Shown here one piece after another: positions 22,004 through 33,196 of a DNA stretch of 64,000 bases. Position numbers and translations under genes: made by a program. Each line of letters begins with the position of its first letter. The stretch's first letter is position 1. Source of the stretch: Nereocystis luetkeana (taxonomy: Eukaryota; Sar; Phaeophyceae; Laminariales; Laminariaceae). The notes below the pieces were generated by a model. That model ran no database searches. It had not been told where the DNA came from and worked only from the letters and a program-made list of their open reading frames with translations. Location of the stretch: contig JARUPZ010000002.1 of assembly GCA_031213475.1 (NCBI GenBank), positions 2,294,001 through 2,358,000 on the forward strand, given 5' to 3'.

Positions 22004-22113
22004 TTACGAGAACGATAGTGAATAGGACCTACGTTACGCACAAAAACCTATCTACTTACCTATTTTACCAACAATATTTGGTCCTATTTACTATTAATAT
22101 GTTCCCCCGTCAA
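22004..22113 (+). mobile_element. TIR-A copy 9, with TATTAATA insertion
   Basis: Forward copy. Near the right end, where others read tttacTAtggtccc, it reads tttacTATTAATAtgttccc, an extra TTAATA at a TA. Confidence 0.88.
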
Positions 22114-22135
22114 TAGTATCGCAGACCCAACCCAG

Positions 22136-22296
22136 GTATATGATGTGTTCTATATCACGCAGATTGGACGGGTGCCACCCGACAATATCGGCCGTCATAG
22201 GTACAGATCAGGGATATATCTATGTGCCCTGAAGGATTTAGATCATGAGGTGGGAATGATCTATCTGATCTGTCTGATCTATGAGGTCTACCTGGT
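22136..22296 (+). repeat. GATC-rich dispersed repeat, copy 1
   Basis: acgcagattggacgggtgcc, acccgacaatatcgg ... tgccctgaaggatttagatc, atgatctatctgatctg. Confidence 0.65.
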
Positions 22297-22509
22297 GTGT
22301 GGAATCATGCGAAGGCTTTCATCTAGCGTTGGGAGCTCAATGCCCACTATCAATACTCGCAGGGCGAGGTGTGTGTGCCCTACACTAAAATGCAGTACAA
22401 ACAGTGATGATGGCATGTTTCGTGCAAAAACTCGAGTCCATTCGTTGTTTTCCCGATTTTCTGGTGTGCAGTCGCGTACGTGTTTTATTGTGTTGCATTT
22501 TTTTTTTTT

Positions 22510-22778
22510 TTAAATAAAAAATCGTCTGTTTACAAGAAGTTGAACAGACACGTCAGCGACGAGATCGATTTTTTCCTTTGAAGTACCACACATGGGACAT
22601 AGAATAACCATTTTTTAGATAACCAGACAATCTGAAGTTCCGATCTGACGACAGAGGTCAACTCCTGCCGTAGTTCGATGGCATCAGCAGATTTTATCAT
22701 ACTCTTGAGCTCGGCTGTGAAGAGTTTGCGGACACGGCTGAGAGCGTTCTGAGGGCGTTCTGCTGTAATTTTGGCCGC
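22510..22778 (-). pseudogene. Coding-like relic in two frames ending at an A tract
   Basis: Frame 1 (22530-22778) reads TAERPQNALSRVRKLFTAEL, KSMIKSADAIELRQELTSVV, RSELQIVWLSKK. Frame 2 (22510-22611) reads MVILCPMCGTSKEK, LVADVSVQLLVNRR, with a CPMCG knuckle-like pair. The frames overlap with a shift, and the minus strand then runs into about 12-14 A. A retroposed, frameshifted gene end is possible. No family recognised. Confidence 0.3.
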
Positions 22779-22822
22779 TTATTTCCGTAGATGGGGTCAC
22801 TTTGACCCTCGAGTGTATCGTA

Positions 22823-22927
22823 TTACGGGGGGCCATGGTCAACAGGACCAAATATTGTTGGTAAAAATGGTTAAACATATAGGTTTTTATGTGTACCATA
22901 GGTCCTGTTCACTGTAGTCCCCCGTAA
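22823..22927 (-). mobile_element. TIR-A copy 10
   Basis: Reverse full copy, TA-flanked, one mismatch per TIR. It lies just upstream (minus sense) of the coding-like stretch at 22530-22778. Confidence 0.92.
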
Positions 22928-23083
22928 TAGGAGAGTCCGCAGCAGTTGTTGTCAGCTTGCACCATCTTGGCACTCCCGCTCTGCGGCTCGTATCGTGATG
23001 GGGGTTTCCCTTTCATGGTGGATGGCGTGTTCCCATCGTAGGCGAGGGTTGTGCTGTGTACGCTCATGTTGGGGCATCAGCTA

Positions 23084-23188
23084 TAACGGGGGACCGTAGT
23101 TAATAGGACCGATGGTCTATCTAAAAACCTGTATATTTCACCATTTTTACTAACAAAATTTGGTCCTATTAACTATGGCCCCCCGTAA
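23084..23188 (+). mobile_element. TIR-A copy 11
   Basis: Forward full copy. Left end tataacggggg, right end ccccccgtaata. Confidence 0.92.
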
Positions 23189-24065
23189 TACTATCAATAG
23201 TAGCTGTGCGCTTGAGCGTGACTCCAGCTGAAGATTGACGCCCGAAGCACCTCAGCATGTCTAAGCAATGCCACCGAGGTTTACAGACGGGTGGTGCCTT
23301 GTTTTTTGTGAACCACTCCTCTCATGAGCTCAATCAATAGCTCACTTTCAAAAACTTGACCATGCAAAGCCGTTGGTTCGCGAAACCAAACCAGCATTGA
23401 TATGCACTCGTACCAGGTACGTACGTACAGTAATTCCTAGAAAAAAGTACCAGGTATCATGCTGTTTGTTGCTGTTCACTCGAGGTCCTCGACCCGCCGG
23501 AAAGCTTCAGGCTCAAAGAAAGCACCCCCCCACCATACCGTGAAAGGAGCCGCCTTTGCAAGTCATGCGCCTTTGCAAGTCATGCGTTCGCCGCTCTGCC
23601 CAGCCCTGCCCGATAAAGAGGGACCCGTCTGGGCATTGACACTGATACAGCGTGACAGCGTGACAGCCCATACACTTGCGGACAGAGTAGTACAAGCAGT
23701 ACGATACGCCGATGGTGACGAACTGTGCACCACCGCTCCCAGCGGGGCGCCTGTTCGATGATGGGTGTGATTTTCGGCCTTCAGATCATGATCGATGGCC
23801 TCAGGGAACACCGGCGCCTAATCCAGCATTCACGTTAGGTATGTGCTCTGGACGTTTTGCGGCGTCGTCCTAAGCCTGTGGGGTGCAAACGTTTATACGC
23901 ACACATGACCAGGTGTGTATGCATGCTCGATCTGGTGACGAGAGTTACGGTAGTTGGTGTGTACCCGTAGTGGTATGATTATCAAAGCGAATCGAGGTGC
24001 AAACAGCTGTGTCCCAGGTGTCTAAACTCGTTTTCACTCAAGTTCTCAAGTTACTGCTTGCGGTA
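23189..24065. other. No gene seen
   Basis: A tandem agtcatgcgcctttgca duplication at about 23560-23585. Unique-looking otherwise. Confidence 0.5.
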
Positions 24066-24170
24066 TTACGGGGGACCATAGTCAATAGGACCAAATATTG
24101 TTAGTAAAAATGGTTAAATATATAGGTTTTTATGTATACCATAGGTCCTATTAACCACGGTCCCCCGTTA
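24066..24170 (-). mobile_element. TIR-A copy 12
   Basis: Reverse full copy flanked by TA on both sides (ggTA...TAgt). Confidence 0.93.
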
Positions 24171-24258
24171 TAGTACTTCGTATACCCATTCGCAGGGGTA
24201 TTTTTTGTTATATTTTCATTTTTTCAGTCACCACGTTCACTTTCCAGCTTAGCTCGTA

Positions 24259-24363
24259 TTTCGGGGGACCATACAAAATAGGACCAAACATTGGTAATAA
24301 AAATACGAAAATATATAGGTTTTTGTGTGTACCGTAGGTCCTATTTAGTATGCTCCCCCGTAA
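24259..24363 (-). mobile_element. TIR-A copy 13
   Basis: Reverse copy, five bases from copy 14 in the same orientation. Left end tttcggggg. Inner TIR changed (ccatacaaaat). Confidence 0.9.
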
Positions 24364-24368
24364 TATTA

Positions 24369-24473
24369 TTACGGGGGACCATAGTTAATAGGACCAAATA
24401 CTGTTACTAGAAATGGCTAAATATCTAGTTTTTTATGTGTACCATAGGTCCTATTAACTATAGTCCCCCGTAA
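24369..24473 (-). mobile_element. TIR-A copy 14
   Basis: Reverse full copy with intact ends, directly adjacent to copy 13. Three reverse copies lie within 410 bp here. Confidence 0.92.
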
Positions 24474-24597
24474 TAGTAGGAGGTTCTATTCTCACCGCTC
24501 GATAGTATCGTACAGTAGAGCCCTTGGCTCAAACGAAGTTGCACTGGGGCGAACGGGCCAACTCCCAAGAGTTGAAGTGCCAATCTTCTCGGGGGCT

Positions 24598-24692
24598 GAA
24601 TTCTTTTGGGACCGCAGTCCCGTTATGGGGACAACCCAGTCAAATTTCAAGTAATTTGTCCCCGAAGAGAGACTGCGGTCCTAAAAGGGTTG
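24598..24692 (+). mobile_element. TIR-B copy 14
   Basis: Both arms present. The right arm has gaagagagactg for caaaacgggactg. Confidence 0.85.
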
Positions 24693-24749
24693 GCGTAACA
24701 AAAAGGGCATGCCTTACTTTTGAGTTGCCAATTTACGCGGGGGCATGCC

Positions 24750-24847
24750 TTAACTCTTTCAGGACCCCAGTCCCGTTTTGGGGACAAACTACTTATAATT
24801 AGAGTGAATTGTCCCCTCATATGGGAGTGCGGTGCTAAAGGGATTAA
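24750..24847 (+). mobile_element. TIR-B copy 15
   Basis: Good left arm. Right arm eroded (ctcatatgggagtgcggtgc). Only 57 bp from copy 14. Confidence 0.85.
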
Positions 24848-25062
24848 CGGGCATAATTACTTACAGAGGGAATACGCCTTATGGGGCATACCAGGTACGC
24901 CTTATAGGGCATACCTGGTGCCTGGTGTGTCTTATAGAGGGAATATGCGTTATTAGTTCGAGCTGGGTGAAAGCAGGAATCCTCTAGATAGAGGATATGA
25001 CGCCGCAGATCCGCGCCGCCCGACCGAAAACCTAAGAAGAAACGTTCATCATCTCCGGTTAA

Positions 25063-25116
25063 TATTATTATTATTATTATTAATATTATTATTATCATTA
25101 TTATTATTTATTATTA

Positions 25117-25181
<65 letters not shown>

Positions 25182-25228
25182 TGCTATTGTTGGTATTGTT
25201 GTTGTTGTTCTTCTTATTATTGTTATTA

Positions 25229-25310
<82 letters not shown>

Positions 25311-25312
25311 CA
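25063..25312 (+). repeat. (ATT)n microsatellite
   Basis: About 250 bp of ATT with a few TTG/ATC interruptions. Long leucine/isoleucine ORFs on both strands are by-products. Confidence 0.97.
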
Positions 25313-26531
25313 TTAGTGTTATTATTGTTTTTTTACTTTTTTCCACCGACGCAAAGCCTCACGTGTGGACGGCAGTTGCAAATGCCCACCATGGTTGCTA
25401 TATTTAGAGCGAGGACTACACAGGCAAGAGCTTGCACTTGGGACGAAAGGAGATACACGGGGGGGGCGGAGGCGTACGTGCTTTATTTTTTTCTTTTTTT
25501 TTTCTTCTTGCCCACTCTAGAAGCCGAGCTTTTTCGGTTAGCTACTCAAGTTCCGTCTGTAAATGTTGAGGACCCCCCAATTTTTTTTCAGCTTGAAGTG
25601 ATCACGTTGACGCCAATGCTGGGCTTTCCGGTTTGGCGGGGGGAGAGGGGGGAGTCTCTCCGCTCACGGCTCCCGACACTAAACAGACTGAAACATGAAT
25701 ATATGATGCGGATGCGGAGGAGATGTGCACGCGTGAACCCGTTTTTTTTTCTTGTGTGTGTGTTTTCTGCACGGAGCAAATGTGCTAAATACTTACACTA
25801 CTATTATTGATAGGAGACCGCCGTTTGATCCATACGCTAAATAAATCTACGTGTTCATAGAGTTTTTATTGCCACCTCTCAAAAACGGCACGAACGTTTT
25901 TTCGGACATAGGATCGGCGTGGGTTCAATGTTTTTACTGGCAAAAAGGTTGAGGCCGAAATACCGATCTCCTACCGATATACCCGCTATATCGCATCTTG
26001 GGTACGGAGGAAACGGGCTTTCTTTGGACAAAACATTGGGCTGAGTGTTTGGAGATGAGCGTGGAGCCGTTTTTTTGTTCCGCCTTCTTTTTCGCTGAAC
26101 CGGACTGACTTTCTTCGGGTATCCTGGCCTGGCTTTTTGCTCGCAGCCCATGAGACAGACCCGGGTGATAAAAAAAGACTCTCGTGAAACCCGTTTTTTT
26201 TTCTTTCTTTCTTTTGCTGTGCGGAGGAACGGGGACGTTTTCTTTTTACAAAGTAAGCTTGCCTGAGCTTCCTGGGACCCATTGCACCTGAAACCGTTTT
26301 GATGTTGTTGTTGTTGTTGTTGTCGTTGTTTTTCGTTTCTGGTTTATGGAGGGACCGGGCTTTCTTTGGGCAAAACTTGGCCTGACTTTGCTAGCCCCAC
26401 CCCCACCAAAGGTTGAAGTGGTGATGCTAGCGCCGACGTTGCGCTTGTCGTCTTCAGGGGGGACGGGGAGTGAGTCCCGCCGCTCGTTACTCCTCAAGCT
26501 TGAGGCAGACGCGGCGTTGACTTTTAAGGTT

Positions 26532-26553
26532 GGGGGGGGGGGGGGGGGGGGGG
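26532..26553 (+). repeat. Poly(G) tract
   Basis: 22 G with no poly(C)-element body next to it on the minus strand. Confidence 0.95.
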
Positions 26554-27387
26554 AGGGGGAGCGATGCTGAGCTCGGCGTCTGCGTATGGAGGCCTGTCTG
26601 CCTGACGTCTGCCTGCCTGGTATGATAGTGCCGTGCCCACCGCTCGTACAAATGAGGCATGGGCCATGTGTCGCCATTTGTTTGTGGCATACGATACGTG
26701 GGTTTCTTTTGTGTGCTTGATACGACGGATCGGGGTCGCTTTAGACAGCTGCCGGTCGTCTCGAGTGATGATGCTCCGCCTATCTTTTTCTTCGTTTTGG
26801 TTTCTGATTCCTTTCGTGTTCACCTCTCGATTCCCCTGCGTTCAGCTTCTTCGTGAGCGCGAGCTAGATTGTGCTTATTGTCTACTCCGTGTGGATATGT
26901 ACCTGCGCACAACGTGGGGTCATCGTCATCAACATACACATCAGCAGCAGGAGCAGCAGCAAGATATGAATCCATAGCAATCTATTCGAAAGCGCAAGGA
27001 CCGTTTGGATACCGAAACGAACGGTCCCTTGCCTTTCCGGGCAGAATTGTTGAACCGTTTGGTGCTTTTGTTTTTGTGTCACCTGTTTGTGGGATTTTGT
27101 CCCGCCAAGGTCTGGAGACACGAGTGTGAGAGAGAGGGGGGGAGAGGTACGCACAGAGAGAGAGAGAGAGAGAGAGAGACTCGTTCCGAGGCCCAACGTC
27201 TTCGTTTCTCGTCTACCCCACTCTTTCGCCGGGGTTCGTTGGCTATCGCCCTCTGCCTCCGCTCCTAGGCACCCGTACCGGTGCCCCGTCGCTGTCGCCG
27301 TCGCGCTGCTCCACGCGTTGGCGTGCCCTCCAAGCGTACTACCATGTGGGACTTTTTTTCCGGCAGGCGCCTCGACCTACTCAATCG

Positions 27388-27396
27388 TTGCTGTTG

Positions 27397-27444
<48 letters not shown>
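27388..27444 (+). repeat. (TTG/CTG)n microsatellite
   Basis: Five TTG then about 14 CTG. The C/T boundary suggests point mutation within one array. Confidence 0.96.
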
Positions 27445-27445
<1 letters not shown>

Positions 27446-27974
27446 CTTCAGGGGCGATTGTGCGGAGCCTTTTGCGGCAGCGCACCTTCGCAGTCGTTGC
27501 TGCTGTTGTTGGTGGCGATAGGCGGGGGAAAGGGCAGGGGGCGCATGCCGCTGTTCGGCTCGGTCGATGGCTCGTTGTAAGGCCGCCAGCATTACTGTTG
27601 TAGCTGACCACAGCAGACGAAGCAGAAGTTGACCTCGTGTTTGGTTATGGTCGCAACGAGAGGTTTGGAGCGACCGACTGTGGCCCGCTTTTTTTTTGTT
27701 TCTTGTTTTGTTTTGGTCGGAACACGAGGGTTCGGAGTAGAAGGTCCTTGTTCTATTTTTGTTTATTTTTGCTTTGTCTTTTCGGTCAGAACATGAGCTT
27801 CGGAGCTGTTCGGCGACTGTTCACTCATCCTATTAATAGTCTTTTCACCATATTTTTTTTGTCACCGAACGGTTCTTCCTTCTTCCTCCTATCATTTTGT
27901 GCCCGGTAAATACGATATGAAGATACACGGGCGGGTTAATTTTTACCTGCTGTTTGTATCATACGTACAATATG

Positions 27975-28062
27975 TTGTTGGTGTTGGATATCGGATATCG
28001 ATATCGGAAAGGAGTTGTCGGTGCCATATATACCGATAAGCAAAAAAACTACGAGTTTCGTT
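27975..28062 (+). repeat. GATATCGG-type repeat, short copy
   Basis: gttggatatcggatatcgat, then taccgataagcaaaaaaact. Related to the larger array at 36.6-37.0 kb. Confidence 0.55.
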
Positions 28063-28211
28063 GCAAGTCGACTTCTGGTGCGAGGAAGCTTTCTTTCAGT
28101 GTCAAGCTTGAATAACACCTGGGATGCTAGGGGATACGTTTGAGATATGATGTATCGAAAAATTCGGTGCGATTCCCAATGCTAAATGTTTTACCAGGTA
28201 CCAGGTACCTA

Positions 28212-28316
28212 TTTCGGGGGACCATAGTAAATAGGACCAAATACTGTTGGTAAAAACAGGTAAATATATAGGTCTTTGTGTATACCGCAGGTCCTATTTA
28301 CTATGGTCTCCCGTAA
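28212..28316 (-). mobile_element. TIR-A copy 15
   Basis: Reverse copy. The left flank is tandem TACCAGGTACCAGGTACC. Confidence 0.9.
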
Positions 28317-28484
28317 TAGTATCCTCAATATAACAAAGTAGATGCCCCTCTGCAACGTGAGAAACTTTGAGACATAAGCATGAAGACCACTTGGTCCTTA
28401 CGTTTTCCGTCGAGACTGGTACAATATCTACCTGGTATCATACCTGGTAGGTAGCCAGCCCCTTTTGACGGACCCTACGGTATC

Positions 28485-28770
28485 ACCCCTTGTGATGAGA
28501 TAACACACCCCTGCGATGAGATAACATACCCCTGTGATAAGATAAGATAACTCCTCTGTGATTTGATCACACACCCCTGTGATGAGATAACACACCCCTG
28601 TGATATGATAGCACACCCCTGCGGATGATATAACACACCCCTGTGATAAGATAAGATAACTCCCCTGTGATTTGATAACACACCCCTGTGATGAGTTAAC
28701 ACCCCCCTGTGATAAGATAACACACCCCTGTGATAGGATAACACACCCCTGCGATAAGTTAACACCCCCG
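28485..28770 (+). repeat. CACCCCTGTGATAAGATAACA minisatellite
   Basis: About thirteen 20-24-bp units with a higher-order pattern (a taagataagataactcc variant recurs). Ends with cacccccgcgg. Confidence 0.88.
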
Positions 28771-29523
28771 CGGACGATTTTCAAAGCTGGGTTCATCGAA
28801 AACGGGGAGGGCGTACTGAACACGCCGAGGGGTGTGTCTGTGCAACCTTCTCGACGAAATATTATCTTTCCAAAGCCACCATTTTTATTGTGTGCCCCCA
28901 CGTTTTGGAGAAAATCGGGTCTGAAATTCATCCCAGGGTGTGTGTTCGGTTATCACCCAGTGTGATAGTGCGATACGGTACTGCGTTCGGGATTTGGAGG
29001 ACCCTAATATACCAACGCCTTTTGTCAGAGTTGGTACGTACCGGCACCTGATACCAGGTACCACTCTTATACCCGAGGATAAAGACCGTTTCAAGTAACC
29101 ATCAGTTCACAGCAGTAGTCCCTTGCTTTGCGGGACAGGGTGGTAGCCAGTAGTGGGCAACAACGGTTCTCGCAGAAACTTGAGGTCCCTTATGAACTTG
29201 GTAAGTTTTGTTGCCCTCGTGAAGAGACTAGTTGATACCATGGTACTATTTTAATATCACCCACCAGTACAGCAGTACTTAACGTAAATATTGTACGTAT
29301 ACACCTGGTACCATGCACTTCTCACAGCTGCCGCGGAGGTACATGTACCGGCTGTGATACAAAGTGCGGAGACTTTGTAGCTTCGGTCGCCAGAACGAGA
29401 TTGATCTGATATCATGCGAAACCTCTCCGGCCTGAAAGAAAAAAAGAGGTTGTTCGCCACGCCACCGCCACAGTCGGCGTCGCCAGAGTTCGTCGGCAAG
29501 TCATTCAGCGATTGCGCCCTCGG
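28771..29523. other. No gene seen
   Basis: Unique-looking sequence with a few TACCWGGTA motifs. Confidence 0.5.
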
Positions 29524-29942
29524 CCCTCTTGGTGATACGGTCCCGTTTTGGGGACGAAATCACTCAGATTGCATTTGGTACCTGGTACCGGTATGTGGTA
29601 TGTCCCCAAAACGGGACTGATTCTAAGAAGTTTGTCCCGAAAACGGGACTGATTCTGATAAGTAGGTTGCCCCCAAAATGGGACTGATTCTAAGTAGCTT
29701 GTCCCCAAAACGGGGCTGATTCTACCAGGTATTAGGTAGGTTGTCCCCAAAATGGGACTGATTCTATCAAGTAGTTTGTCCCCAAAACGGGACCGATTGT
29801 GAGTAGTTTGTCCCCAAGACGGGACTGATTCTAAGTAGGGTGTCCCGAAAACGGGCCTGTTTCCAAGTAGTTCGTCCCCAAAACGGGACTGATTCTTGAT
29901 AGTTTATCCTCAAAATGGGGCTGCAGGTCTGAAACGGTTGAT
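29524..29942 (+). mobile_element. TIR-B copy 16, expanded into a minisatellite
   Basis: About ten units of TTTGTCCCCAAAACGGGACT + GATTCTAAGTAG between a left arm and a degraded right arm (ctgcaggtctgaaacgg). Carries TACCTGGTACCGGTA and TACCAGGTA inserts. Confidence 0.88.
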
Positions 29943-30090
29943 CCCCTTTAGAACTGCTGCTACCTGCGCACATGTGAGGGTTTTGGGGAAAACTACTTGG
30001 AGTTAGTGTGCGATAAAGACCAATAGAAGAGTGCCTACACACAGTTTTTTTGGTAGGGAAAACCACTTGGAGTTCGTGTTGGATGAACTC
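29943..30090 (+). repeat. TIR-B-like remnants
   Basis: Two partial repeats share ggttttggggaaaactacttggagtt and tttggtagggaaaaccacttggagtt with their flanks. Likely decayed TIR-B material. Confidence 0.5.
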
Positions 30091-30424
30091 GTTTTAGAGC
30101 TGCACCCACATTTTGGGGGCACAAGAGTACTTCATAACACATCAGAAGTGTTACCAGTGGGAAGTTAATGTGATCGATGATTCGTACCAATCTGGCCGGA
30201 TACATGAGCTACTAGTGGGACTTGATCTCAGAAATGAATAGGTAGCTTGTATTTTCAGCCAGAGTAGCACCACTCTGTCTCGTGATACCAGGACCGTTTT
30301 TACGTTAATACTCAGTACAAACGGCCCTTGAATTAGGGGGAAGAGTATCGTCATTTTTTGCAGTACATTGCAACTTGGGTACCCCCACTGTTCAGAGAGA
30401 GGACACTTTTTCTTTTTCTTTTTT

Positions 30425-30556
30425 TAATGCATCACTTTTACTCACCAGCTCAACTCGTAGGAGGTCTTCTTCTGGACAAGCCGTGGTCACAGGGGTCGCC
30501 CCTTCTCCCCCCCCCGGTACTCGTACGTGCCTTCATTTTTTTTTCGCACATAGAGG
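30425..30556 (+). repeat. Dispersed repeat D, copy 3, with TACTCGTA insertion
   Basis: Aligns with the copy at 19.6 kb, but reads cggTACTCGTAcgtgcc where that copy has cggTAcgtgcc. Confidence 0.75.
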
Positions 30557-31478
30557 GCACACTGTTGATGTAGAGTAATATGGATAAGAAAGTTAAGAAG
30601 TGTAAACCCACTGGATTCGCCTACACTTACGCTTAATATACCTTTCCCATTGTGCATGTGAGAGAAGCCGTCCTGTGGTTCACTCACCCTTTGAGGCCCG
30701 CACACAATGACCACCAAAACAACGACCGTTTGGTGTCATCAACCATTTGAGCGTGAGCGTCCAGCAGCATGTAGGGGTATGATAGGATAATCTTGCGCCC
30801 GTGCCGCACGTGGGACTGACTCCTTGCGTTCAACCATTGTAACTCGGACACCATGTTGCAGAATATCATCCCCCGGTCGCCATGCTGCATGTTGTCCGTC
30901 AGTTCTTTTTTTTTTGTCTTGATTGCCCCTTTCTGAAGCCCCTAGAGGGTAGAGGGAGGCGTTTTCTCGGCCTGTACCACACCTCTCTTAAGGCAGGGAC
31001 ACTGTCTGCTGGACATGGATAAATGTTTTTGTAGGCAAGTACTGCGTTGCCCGTTATAAAGCTCCTTTCTCATGAACAGGTGGGGACAAACTGCTCGGAA
31101 TTAGGGCGATGCCCTGGTATACACGTACACACATCTATATACATATGTAGATTAATTTACAAGGTATCACTCTAGCGGGAAGACGTATTCTCCGTTGTGG
31201 AATCTGCTAATATGCGTGTCGAACGGGGAATATTCGTCATTTTGTTTGCAGTAGTAAAGAGATTCTATTAATACCACGATTGCCTCTCGTCGTCGTCAAG
31301 CTTCTATCGACCGCCGCCCCCGCTGCCGCCGCTCCCGCCGTCGCCGCTACGGCTGCGACCGGACAGAAGGGTCCTAACAGAAGCGTCCGGTGCCCCAGGA
31401 GGCGTTTTGGTGCCCTCCGCTCCGTGCTTGCCTTGAAATCGTTTTTTTTTCGCGCGCTTCAAGGCGTGTTTAGGCCTT

Positions 31479-31578
31479 TGACCCTTTTTCAGGACGGCAT
31501 TTCCGTTTTGAGGACAAGCGACTTGGAATAAGAGTGGGATATTTGTTTTTGTACAGCAGTGCAGCACTAAAGCGGTAA
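31479..31578 (+). mobile_element. TIR-B copy 17, decayed
   Basis: Left arm recognisable. Right arm reduced to gtgcagcactaaagcggtaa. Confidence 0.7.
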
Positions 31579-32823
31579 GTTCCATCAAGACTTCACGCCC
31601 GTTTCTCCCAAACTCATCACCTGGAATTACTGTAGGATTCAATCACAAGTGTGTACCAGGTACACAAGGAGTGTAGTATCTACTCTGCGTGTTATTTTCA
31701 TAAGGATATATGATGTTGTGCAACTTCTTGCATTTAGGCTCGGAGACTGAATTTATATGATCTCCTGGCCCAGCAGTACGACCTTCTCTCGTCAATGTCG
31801 GTGGTCGGTTGGTACTGCTGTAGCACCTGTGTTACGTTTAGCTCACAAAAAAATCGTGAGTTGGGCGACTGTCTGATCAACAGAACAACTGGAAGCACCT
31901 ACGTATACCTCTGATTTTTTTCCTGTAGGGCGTTTCGTATTTTTCAATTTTGCCACAGCACCAGCTGTAGTGTCGATCCTCCCGCCCTGTAACATACTCT
32001 TTGATGCCCTCGCTACAGCGCGGCAAGGCGGCAGTAAAATATATCCCTACCCTCAAAGGGGCGCGACCTGGTCGCTGAAGCTTGAAGATGTGGTTCCGGG
32101 TTTTTGTCATAGTACTGTAAGCACGTTATGTTTTACAGATCAAATCGAGATTTGTGCTAGAAGGAAAAAACACGAGTGCCCTTCGAGTACTCGCATACAG
32201 CAGGAAACAAAAGACTGCGTTTTTGCACGGATTTTGTTTGATTTTTGAGGCACACTTCGGAGGCCGATTGCGGTGCCTTTTGTACTGGTTCCGATGTGTC
32301 CGACCCTGGAATACACTTCCTTGCTTGTATACGCGAGCACAGGAGAGAGAGCACAGGAGAGAGTCCTGCGCGATTTCGTCCACATTTTCGACCACGACGT
32401 CGGCCATGAAGATTGTCTACACAGGCAGTGTAGTCGCCTCGACCGAAGCTGCTATGTATTCATAGCTGCTTCCGGCTGCGGAGAACCAATTTTACCCAAC
32501 TTTAGGGGAACCAAGCACCCTCAATCCTCCACTCAAGCTACTGAACAGGCTCTATCATGACTTGATTGAGTTCCTCTGCGCGTTGTGTGTCATTTGGAGG
32601 CGTCCGAGGGAAGCACGGTGCCTGTGATGAAGGCCTCGTGAGGGGTTGATATTGACCCAACCCCACTTTCTACCAATTAGGCGTTATTTGATTGCTGCAA
32701 CACAGGTGGTACGCGTACGATTGTTTCTCGTCGCGTTCGCCCCTCCCTCCCCCCCGTCACTTTCCCCTGCTCAGCTCCTGAGAAGGTTGAGAATCGTGGC
32801 TCGCACTTTGTTTTGGGGATTTA

Positions 32824-32893
<70 letters not shown>

Positions 32894-32894
32894 G
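32824..32894 (+). repeat. (TTG)n microsatellite
   Basis: About 23 uninterrupted TTG units, 0.8 kb before the first recognised helicase exon. Confidence 0.97.
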
Positions 32895-33168
32895 ATATTG
32901 TTCCCACCGCCAACCTCCTGTCTCTCGCGCAGAGGGTCAGAAGAAAACGCGGCAATAATTCGACACGTTCGATGTTGACGATGACGTGGGCTTCCTTGTG
33001 TTGCGTAAAACCTGACCGGTTTTCGATCGAGTAGACCCTCCTCCGTAGAAGACTCCTGCCTCTTTTTAGCGCTTCTCTGTAGTTGTCCCACCCTTTCGGT
33101 GGCAGCCGTATCCTCCGCCCGCTTCAGTCGTATTGGTGTTTTCGTTTCGAGTTTCGCTGAGAGCGCCG

Positions 33169-33196
33169 TGGTGGTGGTGGTGGTGGTGGTGGTGGT
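33169..33196 (+). repeat. (GTG)n microsatellite
   Basis: Nine GTG units. Confidence 0.95.

Larger units (their letters stand above)
25313..28211. other. No gene seen
   Basis: (GA)n at 27155-27180, two ~75-bp repeats with cagaacatgagcttcgg (27640-27800), poly(G) and CTG arrays. Opposing open frames at 26.2-27.6 kb follow the simple repeats. Confidence 0.5.

Noticed and set aside
25187-25810. 207-codon + frame with poly-leucine start
   Set aside because: It begins in the (ATT)n array, and the remainder has no domain and crosses G- and T-runs.
29590-29935. CRISPR-like regular array
   Set aside because: Units are directly adjacent with no unique spacers, and derive from TIR-B. The genome is eukaryotic.
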